Of a stretch of DNA of 64,000 bases, positions 11,067-27,052 are shown one piece after another (within the stretch, counting starts at the first letter, position 1; each line of letters opens with the position of its first letter). The notes under the pieces were generated by a model. It had not been told where the DNA came from. It saw only the letters and a program-made list of their open reading frames with translations, and searched no databases. The stretch covers positions 434,001 to 498,000 of the forward strand of contig CAJNOI010000018.1 of assembly GCA_905250115.1 (NCBI GenBank). The letters are read 5' to 3'. The DNA comes from Adineta steineri (lineage: Eukaryota; Rotifera; Eurotatoria; Adinetida; Adinetidae). The position numbers were made by a program, and so were the translations under genes.

Positions 11067-14000
11067 TTAATCATCAAGTTGACATAATAATGCAACACCG
11101 CGTTTTATCCAATGTTCTGCGGGTTGATGTGTTGGCATAAAAACAGCCATAACGAAATTCGTTGAATGACCTGTTGTAGAAAGTACACCACGACGTTCAC
11201 TTGTTTTGTATACTGGAGTTTCGTATGTTCCGTCTGTATTTAAATCATTTGTTTTTATTGGTTTTACCCAAATAATTGGTACAGGATCGTAGAGAGTCTT
11301 AGGAAATTGTTCGTCAAGTAAACCTCTAGATAAATGAAAAAAATTCGAGTAAAAATGAAATTGAATATATTACGTTTCTTGATTCCATCGGGCACCATCT
11401 ACATAAAGGCCATGGATATATGCACCATCAGCTGGAGCTGTATCACTTTTAGTGATTTTTAAAAACTAAAGAAAAAAATAATAATTGAACAAGTAACGCT
11501 CGCCCAAGGACTCGCTTAGCTCTTTCTCGTAGAAATGCATCCTCCCCACATTTACTGACAAAACAATTGAAAATCGTGAAAAATAGGTTTTCGATGTTTT
11601 TTTGACCTTTATCCCCTCCTCACCATGGTCACCCAACAGACTTCAAATTTGAACTCCCCGCTTCAAAATGTCTTTTCCAGAAAATTGGGTTTCGATGTTT
11701 TTTTTACCCTGTGGACAGACAAGCAAGCAAACAAAGGAACAATTTATTTCTGCTGGACTATTCTCTACGAGAAAGAGAATGAAAATCTTTTTTCTTCTTA
11801 ATACCTGAAATTCAAAAGCTAATAAATCAATTGGTATTGTATATTTTCTCGCATAATTTTGTTTAACACCAGTTAAAAATGCTTGTGTAAAATAGAAACC
11901 AGATATCCAGTAAACAGGTGGTTTACCTACATCATACCATGTCTAAAATAAACGATAAATAAAATAGTTTTTGTTTAAAATTTTCTTGTATTTACTCGAA
12001 GAAATTTAATACGTTCTAATAAATCATTATAATATGATCCTAAACTTTTTAATGATGGATATGATTGTTTAATCCACATTTCTGGTTGTTTACCAATCAT
12101 TAAACTATTTGCTAATGATTCTAATTCAACATTCATAACAACTAAACCTTTTATAGCTTTAATAATATTTTGTAAACTTGATCGAATAACAGACATTAAT
12201 CTATAAAATAAATTTTGTTATTTTTATAAATTATAATTTTTTTCTATTTACTTATTATATCTTTCCATTTCTTGTACTAAAACTGTATTCATACTTTCAT
12301 TATACTGTGTTGGATATTTTTTCATCGCTTCTTCCAAATTAAAATTATTTGGTAACTAAATAAACCAGATTATTTCTTTTTATACAAAAACAAAAGAATA
12401 TTTTTACTTTTGAAAGAATATCATTTGCAATAGCATTTAATTTTTTATCTGTATCTCCACCTTCACTTGTTGTCGAGCCCATTGTCAAAAGAATTGAATC
12501 AAATAAAAGTCTTGTAGCTTGTAAATCTTTTGATATATCAACATTCTCATGCATACCAAATATTTCAGGTTGTTGGGTTAATGGTAATTGTTTGATAAAT
12601 TCAACATAGTCATCATATGTACCTTTAGGTGGAATATAATAAAGACCACTGGGCGATAATTTATGTTTGGGTATTTCAGCAACTTGTGGACTATAGAAAT
12701 CTGTAAGAATTGTTCTTAAACATCGGCGATCCCAATCATCGGTTACTGTGAAAAAAGAGAAAAAACAAAATAAAGATAAAGAGATTTTGAACAGATAAAG
12801 AAACTTATCGGCCTCCGTAGTTACATTCACCAGCCATATAACGAATAGCATCCTGAATGAAAAAAAAACATTTATAGATTTCTATAAGATTTGTTTTTTA
12901 TTATACTTACGTATGGAACTTCAGTATATTCATTAATGAACATCTAAAATCGAATTGAATGAATTAATTTTACGATAATAATAATCAAACATACTTGAAG
13001 TTGTCGAACAGAAATTAAAAGATCGGATTCATTAAAACCATATGGAATATTAAATCCTTGTGGTCTTAAAAAACAAATAATCATTTAAATATTTTTATTT
13101 ACAAATAAGATAAATATTTCATACCCAAATTTTCTTCTTTCTTGTGCGAGTGCATGGAAAAAGCAAAGACCAAATAAAAGTCTTTCCCAAACAGCTTCTT
13201 TTCCTTCATCGATCTTATTAAAAAATGTTGGTTCACATATTGGTGCATTTAAATACGATTGTAACATATTCATTCGAAGACCCGTTGGTGGTTCATTGGT
13301 TAATTCTATTTATTTCAAAAAATTTATTTTTATCTTAACTCAATAAAAATTATCTGAATACTTACTAACACCATTTTGTAAGATTGTTACTGGAAACTAA
13401 TTAAAACAAAATATGATAAATAAATAAATGAATTTATTCGAATTACTTTTGGTGATGGGTAAGATGTTAACCAAAGTCGAAATTCTGGATTTGTATTGTC
13501 CGCTGCAAAATCTTCACAAATTTTTTCTAATGTTTGCATCCAACTAAATTAAGAAAAAATATGAATACAGATTAAAACATTTCATTCGTTGTTTTTTACC
13601 TAACAGCTAAATGACAATTTTGTAAACAAACCCAACCACCATCACTTTGTGCTCGTTCAATCATTGCTGAAGCAAATGGACCCTATTTAAAAATAATAAG
13701 ACAATTCTTAAGATATTCATTAAATATAACAAACTTGTCCTTGACCAAGTGATATATAATGAAATTTTTTATCATAAAATCCTCGATCCTTAGCAATTTT
13801 AACTAATTGAGCCATTGGATCAGCACCCGGTGATAAAATAAAGACAATTGGTGCTAATGAATGAGAATCATTGAAACTTTTAGCTAAATCAAATGGTGGT
13901 GGTTCAACAAATTTCTGTCCGAGATTTTTTTTAACATATTCAATAACCATTTGTACAACTTTATCTGGACGTATAACACGAACAACAGTCATTTTTTGAA

Positions 14001-17000
14001 ATTGATCTAATTTTTCATTCCATGGTGCAGGTAATTCAATCGTCATAGGATCTTTTGAATCATAGATTGCTTTGAAACTTTCAATATTTGTTTCAAAACT
14101 TTCGCTAGAAAAATAAAATCGAATTTTTTTTAAAAATGAAACATTTTTTTTATTTTGTTTTTACCGAAGTCCAACAAATTTTGGTGTATCAGATAGACGA
14201 CATAATTCATCCCAAGATTTATCAGAAAGCCATCCTTGACCAGGATTTTTATGTTTATTTTCTAAACCAATACCACCAGTTAAAAAGAAAAGATATTCAC
14301 CTTTATCCATTTCTTTTCGAGCACTAAAAATTTCAAAATGAATTTATTATTTGTTTTTTTGCTTCGAAATAATATTTTTCTTACAGCATTATACTTGTAC
14401 ATAATATAAATGAAAAGAGTAATTTATCTTTTTCAAATAATGATCGACAAACATTGGTATATAAATTATAAGTAAAATGATCTTGAAGATTTTTCAAACG
14501 ACGAGCAAGAATTTTTGATTTCAAACTAAAGAAAGTTCATTTGAAAATTAACTAAAACAATAGAATTATTATTAAATACCTATCATTAATGGAATTGATA
14601 TAGAGATTGATAAACCATTGTAAAGAATATTGATACACTAGAAAAAAACAAAATTATTTTTATTAAAGAAAAACTCGCGAAAGGAAACGACATTTCCTCA
14701 ATAGAAATTGATGCTCAAGTGAAAATTATGATACAGAGCATAGGATAAGACATTTAAAATGGTAGAATCCAGAAATTAACAACTGATTGGAATAGGTTTA
14801 GTTTTAATAATATACTTACTAGGATCGATATTTGGTAGATCATTAAGGCAGAAGAATAGAATAGCTGAATATTCAGCAATTGGTTTATAATCTTGTCTAG
14901 ATGCTTCAATTTTTTTTGCTGTTTCTTCAGCAACTTTTTGTTTTTTAGATATTTCATCGGAAATTAATTTTGATGAATCAAGTGTTTCAATAGCAGCTTC
15001 ATCTTCTAAAATATTTCCTTCGGATGAACTAAGTGTAAATAAAATTTTATCTTCAGCTTCTTTTAATGCACGTTGATTTTCAGCTTGTGTTATAATTAAT
15101 GCTTGACGTTCTTCTTCTAATTCAGGGCGTTCTTTTGCAACAACAATACCTAACAAATAAATAAATTATAATAATTTTATTATATTCATAAACAGTATTT
15201 TTACCAAGTAACTGATCTTGAAGACCTTCAGATGTAATCATAAAATTAAGTAAATTAACTTTCGTTGAAATTTCTAAAAAAAAGAAACTTAATTAAAATC
15301 ACTTTTAAATGAAAGTGATTCTTTTAACCTGGTAAATAATGTGGATTTCTTAATTTCGTTGTAATAAATAATTTAAAATCTTGTGAATATTCAATAATTT
15401 TATCACCCAAACGAATCATTTCAACACCAGCTAAATATTTTATTTTTATTTTTAAATTCTATTCATTCTATTCAAATTTACCTTGTTTAAAAACATTTTT
15501 AAGTAAAATTGGTTCAAGTGATGGATCTAAATCTTCACCAACATTTTCAATCAATAATGGCAAGCCCAATTGAATACAATTATCTAATTGACGCATAAAA
15601 TCATTATCAGTTAATTTAACAACTTTTAAATTCAATGGTGTATAAGTATTTTTTATCCAACGATTTGCTTGATTTTGTGGATCAATCATTAATGGCCAAC
15701 GATTTGAATTCTGAATTGTAACTGCATTATCAACTGAAAATGAATCTTTTGGTAAACCATTTATATTCCAAGCCTAAAGAAACAAAAATCAATAAGACTT
15801 TATGATTAAAGAGAGAAATATCATACCTGGATTTTAATTGGTTCACCAAGTGTATCAGCTAATGAATATTTATCAGCATCGGAACATGGAAGTTTCTTCT
15901 TTCTGCATAATTCAATCCAATCACTAAATAAACGAAAATGAATTCTACTGAAATAAGAAGAAAAGATTATTTACTGAGTAGTTTCATCACGAAATGCACT
16001 GGTAAATGCACCTAAATAACCAATAACACCTGATGAAACTAAAACATCACCAAGTAAACTATCATAAATTTTTTGTAGATTTTCTGCTGCTAATGTCCAA
16101 CGTGTTTTTTCACCGCCAAGACCACCAATTAATTTTTGAGCACGAACTAATTTCTTTGCACAAAGATCAACTTCAAATTCTAATTGAGCTTTACGAGCTT
16201 GTGCAGCATCAAGATCTTCTTGTAGTTTTTTTAAACGAGCTCTATAGAAATCAATAGAATAAATATATTTCATTTCTTAAAATAGCAAAATACATACTCA
16301 ACTTGTGCTAATTGTGAACGTTTTGCTGATAATGTTGCTTCAAGTTCTCGTACTTCTTTATCAACTTCTTCAAGTTTAGCTTTTTTCGGTGCTACTTCTT
16401 TAGCTATACGATCATAAACATCCATAGCACGAACGAATAAAATTAAACCATGTGCAGCAAGAGATGCTTGTTTAACACGTGCAGGTTCAAGATCAGCATC
16501 GGATAAATATTCTTCACGTAATTTTTTCATAACTTCAGGTGCAATATGATCTTTATCAAATGTTTTAAGTTGATTAATAAAATCCATTTCACCAAGAGCT
16601 TTCTTTGCTGGACCCCAGTAATCAATTATTTTCTTTCCTGGATTATCCGGATCAGGTTTTCTCTCCGGTGCTCGATTTGTTAAGACACAAACTGAAGCAA
16701 GAACTTTTCGTACAGTACTTGGTGGTTTTTGCATAGTACGAATTTCTGTTATATCAGCTGGTTTCAATGTATCTAAAGCATTAATAGCTGCTTCAAGTGC
16801 AGGCATAGCTGCTGAAAGATCATGTTCACATTCTTCCTATTTAATTTAAATAAATAAATAAATATTTATGATTAAAATCAAATATAATAATACTTTAAGT
16901 TTATTAGCATCAATAGCTTTCGCATTAACAACAGCTTCTTCAGCAACAACAGTTTCACGTGTTTCACCAGCTTGACGTGATTGAACTTCTATGTCAACTA

Positions 17001-20000
17001 ACATAGCTGCTGTTTCTTTTGCACTTTCTTTTAATTGCGGTTGTAATGCTTCTAATTCAATACTCATTTTACCAACCTAAATAATTAGATATATAAAAAG
17101 AAAATGTGTTTTTTTCATTTACTTGTTGTTCAGCAAAAGCTAATTGATCAAGACCTTTAACATAACGTTTTTTAGCTGCCATAATTTCATTTTGTTTTCG
17201 TGTTATTAACATTTTAAAACCTGATATTGCTTGAAGATACGATGTTGGTGTTACATAATTATATCGTTGCAATTTTTGATAGAATTTTTCTGATAATTTT
17301 TGTGTACTTGTATGAAAATATTTTACAATATCAACACATGCATCTTTTTCTGAATCTTTTATATCAACTTGTTCTAAATATTTTTTAGCTACACGTTCTA
17401 AAGCATCTTCAGGCCATGCTTGAAACCAATCAAGTGTACAACAACTAAAATAATCATAATTATAATAATAAAATAGATTCAATCTTATAAAATCTTACTT
17501 GATAAGTGATGGAAATTGTCTTAGACGTGATCGAAATGCATCACCAATAGGTGAAAATGCAAGTACAATGTGAAGATTATCTCGAACACGATTAATAAAA
17601 AATTGAAATAATGCCAATGGACCAAAATCTGCATTTTTATCACCATCAGTTTGTGAAGCAGCTGCTTGTCCAGCTACAGCTTCCATAATTTCACCGCGTT
17701 CATCAGCAGCAAATAAATTTGGTACTTCACCTGTATTTAATAATGAATCAATATCTTCTAAAAATCGTTCATCTTTTATTTGTGAATCAGTTAGAAGAAA
17801 TACTGTTGGTTTATTTTGTGCACCTGACATTTTCATAACTTTTTTACAATCCTCACGAAATTCAAAAACACCATAATTTTTTGTTATTTCAGGTTGATGA
17901 ACATCATAATTAGCCATAGCAGCTGCAAGTCGTGTTAAGGATTGTCGACCACTACCACCAACACCAACTAATAATGCATTACCACCAGGTAAACGAAGTA
18001 TACGACAAATACGCGATAAATGTTCAAGTACATAACGAAATACAACTAAATTCATTTTAGTTTTATGTGTACTATTATATTCTTCAACGGCTTTCTCAAC
18101 AATTGAATACATTGTATCGATGACTTTAACTTCTTCGTAAAAACGTTCTTCAACATCAAGATCCGGACGAAGGAAATCACCAAATAATAAACTACGTAAA
18201 TCTTCTTCTGAAACTTTACCACCACCTTTTCCACCATTTCCCAAATGATCAAATACAGCATCGAAACTTTCTTTAAATATATCTTTTATGCAAGTTTTTA
18301 CTGCCCTATTAAATAATTAAGTGAGTTTCTTTTTTGTTCAAATAAACAGGCGACTTACTCAACAAGCCATGTACGATCTTTATCATCGATTAAGCGATCA
18401 TAGAAAACACGCATTGTTTCATGTACCCATAATCTATAATTATATTCGATAATTAATAAAGAAAAAAAAATCATTTTTTCTTTACCGAATAAATGTTCGT
18501 TTTGATTCAACTTCAGATTTACGAATTAAACAACAACCAACGATAACACGTGAGAAATCTCGTAAATTAAAAATATCTATAGAAGAAAAATAAATAGGAG
18601 TTTTTTTTTTGTCTTGAAAAAAGGTTTTAATTTACAATGAGATTTAGCTGGTGTTGGTAGAAGAGAAATAGCAGCTGCATTATAAACTTGTAAAGTTGAT
18701 TGAACTATTTGATTACCAATTGTTAAAAAGTCTGAAGTAAATTCTTGTCCCTAAATTAAATTCGAAATTAAATTTCAAAAAGAATTTATAGAATAAATAC
18801 AAACTCGAATATAAATTGAAAAAAGTGTAGAAAATATTTTTGTTAATGTCTCATCTGTAAATGGATTAATTGCAATAGTCATAAAGTGTCGAATAAATCT
18901 TGCTGTAACAACATTTCTACCACCACCTGGTGGGCCCATTGCACCAATAAATTGAATATCTTCAAGATTTATTCTTGTTGTATCTTTACGATCATACCTA
19001 AAAACAAAATTTATTTCAAAAATTAATTTTTCGAAAAGAAAACAAACCAATGTCCATGATCCATAAATTGACGAAGTAATTCAATTGGACCTTGTGCACC
19101 ATATTTATCTTTTTGCGGCATATTCATATCGTCAACAAAGAATATAGCTTTTTTCATCATCGGAGGACCAACTGTACCTTTACGACGACGATCAAGACGT
19201 GACATAATAATATCCTATATCAAATATATTTATTTTAAACAAAAAAATAGATCAAATTTGTTACTTGAACTTGATTATTTGAAGTTTGTGCACTGAAATT
19301 AATAAAGAATGCCATATATTGATCTTTATCGATTTTATTCATTAGATAATTTTGTACATAAGCACTTTTTCCAGTACCAGTTGAACCAACAAATAGAATT
19401 GGTCGTTTACTTGGTACAATAAGATCAAGCATAAAATTAACTCTCGTTGTATCAATAGTTGGAACAATATAACGACGAATATTTTTCATTGATACTGTTG
19501 TTCCTGTACTTTCGGCTGATCTCATTAAATTTTCCCATGGTAGCCAATCACCACGATTTTTACAGAAATAATAATAATCATGTACAAGACCTTTTTCAGG
19601 TATTTGTATATCAAATTTGCCTTGAAATATATCTGGTATAGGATCAGGTTTTCCACGTAATAAATCACGAAAGAATAAATCAAATTTTACTCGACTATCT
19701 GTATCACTTGTTGCACCAATTGACCAAATTAAAGCCCATTGAGTAATATAAATAAGCCATGTACGTATATTTTTATTTTTTTCTGGTTCAGTTTCATCTT
19801 TTAATGCATCACCCATACACATATTGATCCAATTCATCATACCACGTACTAAACTTGAATCACCAGTTGGATTAAGTTCTTTTGTTACATGTCGAAGATG
19901 GTCTAGAATAATAATAATAAATATAGATGTTTTTCTTTTAAAACTATTTTTCTACATACCAAGAGATGGTGGAACAAGAAAATCAAAAAGAGCTAAAATT

Positions 20001-23000
20001 TCATTTTTAAATACTCTCAATGGTTCAGCTATTTCATGATTAACCCATGATTCAACTAATGGTCTCCAGCCAAGTACACGTGGTTCTAAATAAATCATAC
20101 CACAACGTGAAACAGTAGCAGGCTAAAATAATCAATAGTAAATATAACATTTAATTATTTTCTATACATACAGATGCTTGTGATAAATCCATAACTTCAA
20201 AAATCATTGACATAACATTCGACATTTGAATAATTTCGCCACTTGTTAAACATAATTTTTTATTATCATCTAATACTGTATTCATATTTTCAATCCAAAC
20301 AGCATCAACAGGTCCATCAAAAATAACCCATTTTCTATCCGGATTTTCTGTCATAGCAAAATCACGAAATGTATTAGCTAATACACCATCATTCCATTCA
20401 TGTGATACCAAATCTAAGAGCAAAAAAAACGAATATTTATTTTCTTTGTAAAATTATTTTTCTTACCAAAATTTCCATACAATTGTCCAATTGTAATAGC
20501 TTTTGGATTAATAACTTTATATTGAACTTTAAGTTCATCAGCTAATTCCTTTTCATTCATTAATGTTAATGTTTCAGCTAGAACTTGTAAAACCATACTT
20601 TTACCAGCAAATGGTTCACCAACAAGCATAAAACCATGTCGAACTAACATCATTTCATATGTTTGTGTTACTTTTGTCATGAATGCTTCTGTTGCTTGTA
20701 AATTTTTTCGTGTACATATTTCAATCATATTAGCATTTATAAGATCATAATCTGGTTTTGGTAAAGTTACACCAGGAAATAAATCACTAATGATACCATT
20801 AAATAAAGGTATATCATGAGCTAAGAATTTTGGTAAATTAACATCGATTATACTTCGAAGAATCTAAAAAGAAGTTTTTATTTTAGAATAAAGTTGAAAT
20901 AAATTATTCTACGAACTAGAATATCTTCATCTTCTGTCGGATATTTTTGTTTTAAAGCACCAGCTGCCCATAGAACGGATTTGACAGCACGCATACCGTA
21001 ATCATAATGATATTGTGATGAAAGTTGTTCTAGAAAGAAAAATGGAATGAAGTGTTTTTGTTTTTGGTTATTTTATACCTGAACATAATTTATAGACAGT
21101 GACGATTTTAACGGATAATGGACGAGCTCTCATAAATCCATATGAATATAATGATATTTCCGAAATAAGACCATAATCAGGAACCATCATAGCGACGGGA
21201 CGAAAAAGTACTTTTAAATTATCAGGTAATTCTGATCGACCAGCATAACCAGGATTCTAAAAATATAAATAATTCGTTTTTCTTTTTTGTAAAATCAATA
21301 TAAAATATTTACCATTGTAATACAAACATAACAATTTGGATTAAGTCGAAGTTCTGTTCCTTCAAATTCAAATGTACTAACTTTACCTTGAACAGCTTGA
21401 ATAATTTGTAAAATTTGTTGAGCAATAACCTGAATGAAAATACAATATAAATAAATCGTAGATTAAAAAACAGATTACGTACAGATAATACTTCAAGATC
21501 AATACGATTGAACCTATTGTACAAAAGAAAATATCAACGATATATTTCAATAAAAGAAAAACTTACTCATCGAAACACGCCCATGCACCTGCTGATGCCA
21601 AACCTTTGAAAAATTTACCCATACCTTTATAATCCATGGTATCTGAACAATTGAAAACGACGCATTGAACTGCAAGAGCTTTAGCAAGATCTTTTGTTGT
21701 TTCAGTCTATAAATAATAAAATTGATTGACTGATTTTTATTCTATCATAGAAAATTTACTTTTCCTGTTCCAGCGGGTCCTTCAGGAGCGCCATTTAAAT
21801 TTAAATGAAATGCACCAACAAGTGTACGATAACAACGATCTGTCAATGGTGTAATAACAAGACTAAATTTAAAGACAACATTGAAATATTTTTTATCTTT
21901 TTCATTTCAATTAATTACCGTGGTGTATTTCCTAAATATTCATAACAATATTTAACTGATGCATTTGTTATTCGAACACGACAATTATCTTCTTCCCAAT
22001 AATATCGTAATTGTGCTAACCAATTAAAATCATTTTCTGATTGAACTTGTTTATTAACTAAATCTTTGACTGTATCTTTTGCATGTACATCAATAACAAC
22101 TAACGCTTCTAATGTTATACGTGTTTGTTTATTTAATTTTCCACGAACAAGTTCAACAATATCACCTAATTGTGTTTCAAGTTTTGTATAATATTCTCTA
22201 GAAAAAAAACAAATATAAATTATTTTCTTAGTATAATAATAAAACAGAACATACGCAAGTCCTTTAACACCATTTATTAATGCTTCTTGTACTTCAGTTG
22301 TCCAATAAATTTGTGAAACACATAAAACAACTTGTCCAGGCCAATTTGTAACCCATTCACTACGATATTCATTTGGATAAGCAACATAAGATTGTTCAAT
22401 AACTTGTCGAACAGATTTAAGCATAACATCTTCAACTTGTATAAGCCATTTTTCTACTGCACCTTTTGTTTCTGATGTGCTTATTGCACGTATAAATTTA
22501 ATTTTTTCACCTTCACTTGACATCATTCCATGTATATCAACTTTAGCATCAAAATCAAGTTTTGCAATTCCTTCGAAAAGTTTTTTCAAATGTGGTTGAA
22601 CACGTGTAGGATCTTTTGTTTCAGATAGAATTTCAAGCATTTCATCATTTGATAAGAAGAAGAAACGTGGAAAAAATAAACGTTTCTTTTCAAGATAATT
22701 ATTTAAGCCTTTATTGATTTTTTCAAGTAATCCATGACTATCATTTAATTTATCTAATAAACCAGATAGACCAGTAGCTGCCATAACCTATTTTAAAAGA
22801 AATAATAGAATCTCTTATATTTGAGAAATATACATACATGTTGATCTTTATCAAGATGACGCATGACATCTTTATAATTTCGATCGACTGTTGAAAAGAG
22901 ACGACCTTCTTCTGGCATTTGTTGACTGGAAAAAAATATTCATAGAAAAATATTTTTTATTAAGAGAAAAACAAACTTACTTGATATCTTCAGATGCAAA

Positions 23001-26000
23001 AATTGGATCCAAATATCTGAAAAGAAAAATATATTAAGATGAATAATAAGAATGATGACTTACAGCCAATTAGATTGAACTTTAAGCCAAACATCGATAA
23101 TAGCTTGAATTAATAAAAGTCGAGTTTCCCAAGCCTATTCAATGATAGAATATTCTATCAATTAATGAAATGAAAATTTTTACCTTAATTTCGTCTTCAA
23201 ATGGTTTAATAAATGGACTTCCTTTCATAGTTTGTGTTTTCACAATATGATCATCAAGAATTGTTTGAATATCATCAACAGATGATAATATAGTTAAACC
23301 TGTTTCTTTATATTTACTTGAATTAAACATAACAGGTTCCCAATCTTCTTGCATTTTTCTTAAAGCTTTTTCTAATGAATATTCCTAATTACAAATAGAT
23401 ACATATTTTCTTCTTCATTATTATCATCTCATCTTACTTTTGACGCTCCAGCGCTAACTTGTTCAAATTGTTCCATATATGGTTCTAATCCAAGTTGTAA
23501 AACTTTTCGAAGTGTTGTACCTGTATCTGGTTTAAGATTACGTTGATATATAGTTGACATTTTATCCCAATGACGATCACGAATACCCGGATTACATAAT
23601 ATACTGATAGTAGGTAAGTTAACCTTTGAAAAAGAATCCGAAATATATTAATTTTTTTAGTTTTTGAATAATTTTATATTAGGCACAAGAAAAAAAACAT
23701 TAAAAAAGAAGACAAACACACACCTTAAAGTGCTCTATTGCACTTTCCACTTTGTTAAATAATTCAAAAAGAAGATCTCCATAGCTTTCCATTTGCTGCT
23801 GGAGTTCTTCTTGTTCAGCCGTTTTGTTTGGGCCTAGTATATATATATATACATACACATCAAAGCAAGCAAGTGCAAAGTTAATAAAAAGCAAAAGAAA
23901 GTTATTTTAAAACACACAAACAAAGAGAAATTAGAGAAACTCTAAATTTAGTTATTTTGACACACTGGCCAACCTTAAAAGTATCAAGTTGTTCAAGTAT
24001 AACAGTACATATACGTAACATTTCAGGATCCTGATTTTCAAGTTTTTCCAATTCACGTTCATCTTCATCTTTTTCAGCTTCTGCATCAACTGCAGCGCTT
24101 CCACCACCCGATTCGTCTTCCAAACGTTTTTTTCCTAAACTCATTTGAATTATTCTATCTCGATGTCTTTTTTCTTTGTTTTCTATTTGTCATAGCAAAG
24201 CAAACGCTAAATATTATTTAACATACCTCGTGCTTTACGTTTTTCCATAACTCTATTTGCTAATTCAAGTTTTTTCTTTTTAACTAAATTTGTAAATTGT
24301 TTTTTTATTTTAAATATTTCACGTAGATATTCTTCAACTTCAGTTTCAACTTTCTCAGAATTCAAATCAAGAAATGAACCATCCATCCATTTCTTTTCAG
24401 ATATTTGCCATTTACGAACTGTGGTAAATAGACGATAGTATGGATCAACAGCTGTTTTGATTGAATCTAATTGTGGATATTCAGTTTTTTGCATTCGAAA
24501 TTGAATTTCTTCCTAAAATACAACATCAAATGTCTAAGAAAATACAAAATCAAATATTATACTTGATTAATCCAATCAATTTCATTTTCAGCATCAACTA
24601 TTTTCTTTTGTGTTTGTTTCACATCTTGAGCATATTCCGCCATCATATTTAATTCACCATTATCAGCAAATTCATCAACACGACGTTGCATTTTTTGTAA
24701 TTCAGCTAATAAACGTTCACGTCTTTCCATAAGAATTTGTTCATTTTTAGCTCGAATTTGTTGAGTAATCTAATGAAAAGAGTTTTTAGATTAAATCTTT
24801 ACAAAAAAAAAAAACAATTTACTTCATCATTGGCATCAAATATAGGTCCAATAGTTCTTGGCCATAAAAGTGTATCAGCATTTAAACGAATATCTTCATC
24901 GGAAAAGAAATATTCTTCAAGAAGATATTCCATTTGTCTTTGAACTTCTTTTATTCGTCGTCCTAATGTTATAGATTTTTCTCCTTTAGCATTATCAATA
25001 TATTTAATAATATCATTAAGTTCAGCAGTTGTTGCTGGTTTAGTAAGAGCACGTTGTTTTATTGCTTCAAAATCAGAACAAATACTTTGACATTCTCGTC
25101 GATAATCTGTAACAAGTTTATTAAGCAATGTATGACGATGTTTACGAGCCGCATCAATAAGTCCTTGTTTAACTTGGTCAGTATTTGTCTGAATTAATGG
25201 AAAATCAGCAGTTGTTGGTTCAAGCATTATTTGTCTGACAATGTCATTAAAACGATTAAATTCCTAAAAACAAATAATATGACCGACATACTTTTTTTTA
25301 CAAAAAAAATTTACTCGAGAATAATCATCAAATGTATGCACTTCTGTAATAAATTTTTCTACTTCAGCTTGAGCTTGTCCATTAATTAAATAATTATATT
25401 TATCTTCGTAAGCTTTTAATAATTTATTTGGTTCTTGAAAATAATATTCAGCTATATCTGCTAATTGTTTATAAGCACGTTCAATAACTGTTTGAGTTAA
25501 TTTGGTATCAAGTGGAATATTATCATCGCCATTTAAAAATGCTTGCATAGTTGCTATACGTATTCGATTAGGTCCATTAATTGAATGTGCAATCTTATCA
25601 ACAACATAACGAAGTACGCCAATAAATTCCGTTATATTTGGTTGAAAATCAATTTTACTCATATTTGATTGTTGATCTTCATTAAGAATAATATCAATTT
25701 TAATTATTGGAAGATAATCTTGATCTTTTGGATTAAATATTAAACACCACATATCAATACTTCGTTCAAGAAGATCACGTAATTGATTAGAAACAAGTGT
25801 ATTGACAGAATTATAAAATGCATTTGTTTTTTCTGCTGTTGTTGTTATACCAGGTATTTGTCCACTTTGAAATATTTGACAAACAAGTGGATACCAACTT
25901 GAACTTAAATAATCTTCATTACGTTCAATTTCACGAAGAACAAATGAACGTAATTGTGGAAAATCTAATGCACCCATTGATCTTAAGAAAACAAAAATAA

Positions 26001-27052
26001 GATGATGATGATGTTTATTGTTGCCTAGTGATGTAACTAAGGAGGTACGTACCTTATTCGTTTAAATTCAACCATAATTCTCGATGAAATTGTTTTATTA
26101 CATAATTCAAGTACTTGTCGATGAGTTGGATGAACAATATATAAATGTTCTTTGATTGAATCACGATTATCACGAAAGTCTTCTTCCCAAGGACTTGAAA
26201 AATCTAAGACAAAGAAAAGCGAGAATTATTATTTTGTTTTTATTTTAATTACCATAGCCAATGGGATCTGAAGGAGGTGGACCGGCTACTTCATTTTCAA
26301 GACCTTTAACTTTTGGTGCAACAAGAGTATGTTGTACTATAAATAAGAAAAAAAACTATTTATTTTTAATTGAATAGAAAAAAGAAACTTACATTGACTT
26401 GTTTTCATACTATCTTCATATAAATCTTTTGTTTCATTGACAATATTTTGTATAACACGTTTCATTTGTGGACCTTCCTTAAGTTTCTTATCGATATAAC
26501 GACCAATAATATGTTTAAAGGATTCATCTGATGCTGGTGTGATCGGTAATTTTCCAACACGTTCTTTCATGTATAAATAATTTGTCTATTTTATAAAATA
26601 AAATAAAAAAATATATATCTTGCATAAAATCTTACTCGAAGTGAACGATCTTCACTAACAGCCTAAAAGGAATAAAATAAGAAGAATAATATAAAGGAAA
26701 AACTTCAACATACTGTTGTTGGATAATCGGGAGATTTTTCTCGTGGGCGACGTTTTCCATCATATGGTTCAAGTGCAGCTCGTTCTTCTCGTGCTGCTTG
26801 CTCACGACTAAATCAAATGGAATTTGTCATAATTAATCAATTATTGATAAAAGTTAAAAGCCAAAAAAAAAATTACACGATTCCTTCGAGCATTGCTTGT
26901 TGTTTATCTTTAAGTTTGAATGAAAATAATATGGAATTTTTGTATGGATCTTCATAATAGGCTGGATGCCGTTGAATTTGAGGTAAAACTGCTTTATTAG
27001 ACTTTGAAGCACTAGATACCGCTGGCGGAGAACCGCCTTTGCCGTTCATCAT
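11067..27052 (-). CDS. Axonemal dynein heavy chain, inner-arm type
   Basis: Motor subunit of ciliary dynein; one gene of about 16 kb with dozens of short introns and roughly 4,000 codons. From the N-terminus: tail region (about 27.0-24 kb), linker (about 25-22 kb), then the AAA ring. Walker A motifs are visible for AAA1 (PEGPAGTGK at 21761-21786), AAA2 (GEPFAGKS near 20600-20620), AAA3 (GSTGTGKS near 19360-19391) and AAA4 (GVGGSGRQS near 17940-17972). [15 protein letters not shown], typical of the AAA1 region, is at about 21190-21260. The coiled-coil stalk with microtubule-binding tip spans about 17.5-16 kb. The C-terminus ends in CQLDD. Motifs such as [15 protein letters not shown] resemble the DNAH3/7/12 inner-arm group, but I would not fix the paralogue. 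One intron holds a MITE. The start is a double ATG at 27047-27052. Confidence 0.92.
11492..11787 (-). mobile_element. Intronic MITE, copy 2
   Basis: Inverted relative of the repeat at 7921-8174, sitting in an intron of the dynein gene near its 3' end. This intron is about 340 nt against a usual 50-60. Compared with copy 1 it has an extra central segment of some tens of nucleotides, in which the block with AAAAAAACATCGAAA occurs twice. Copy 1 may therefore be an internal deletion, or copy 2 an internal duplication. Confidence 0.7.
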
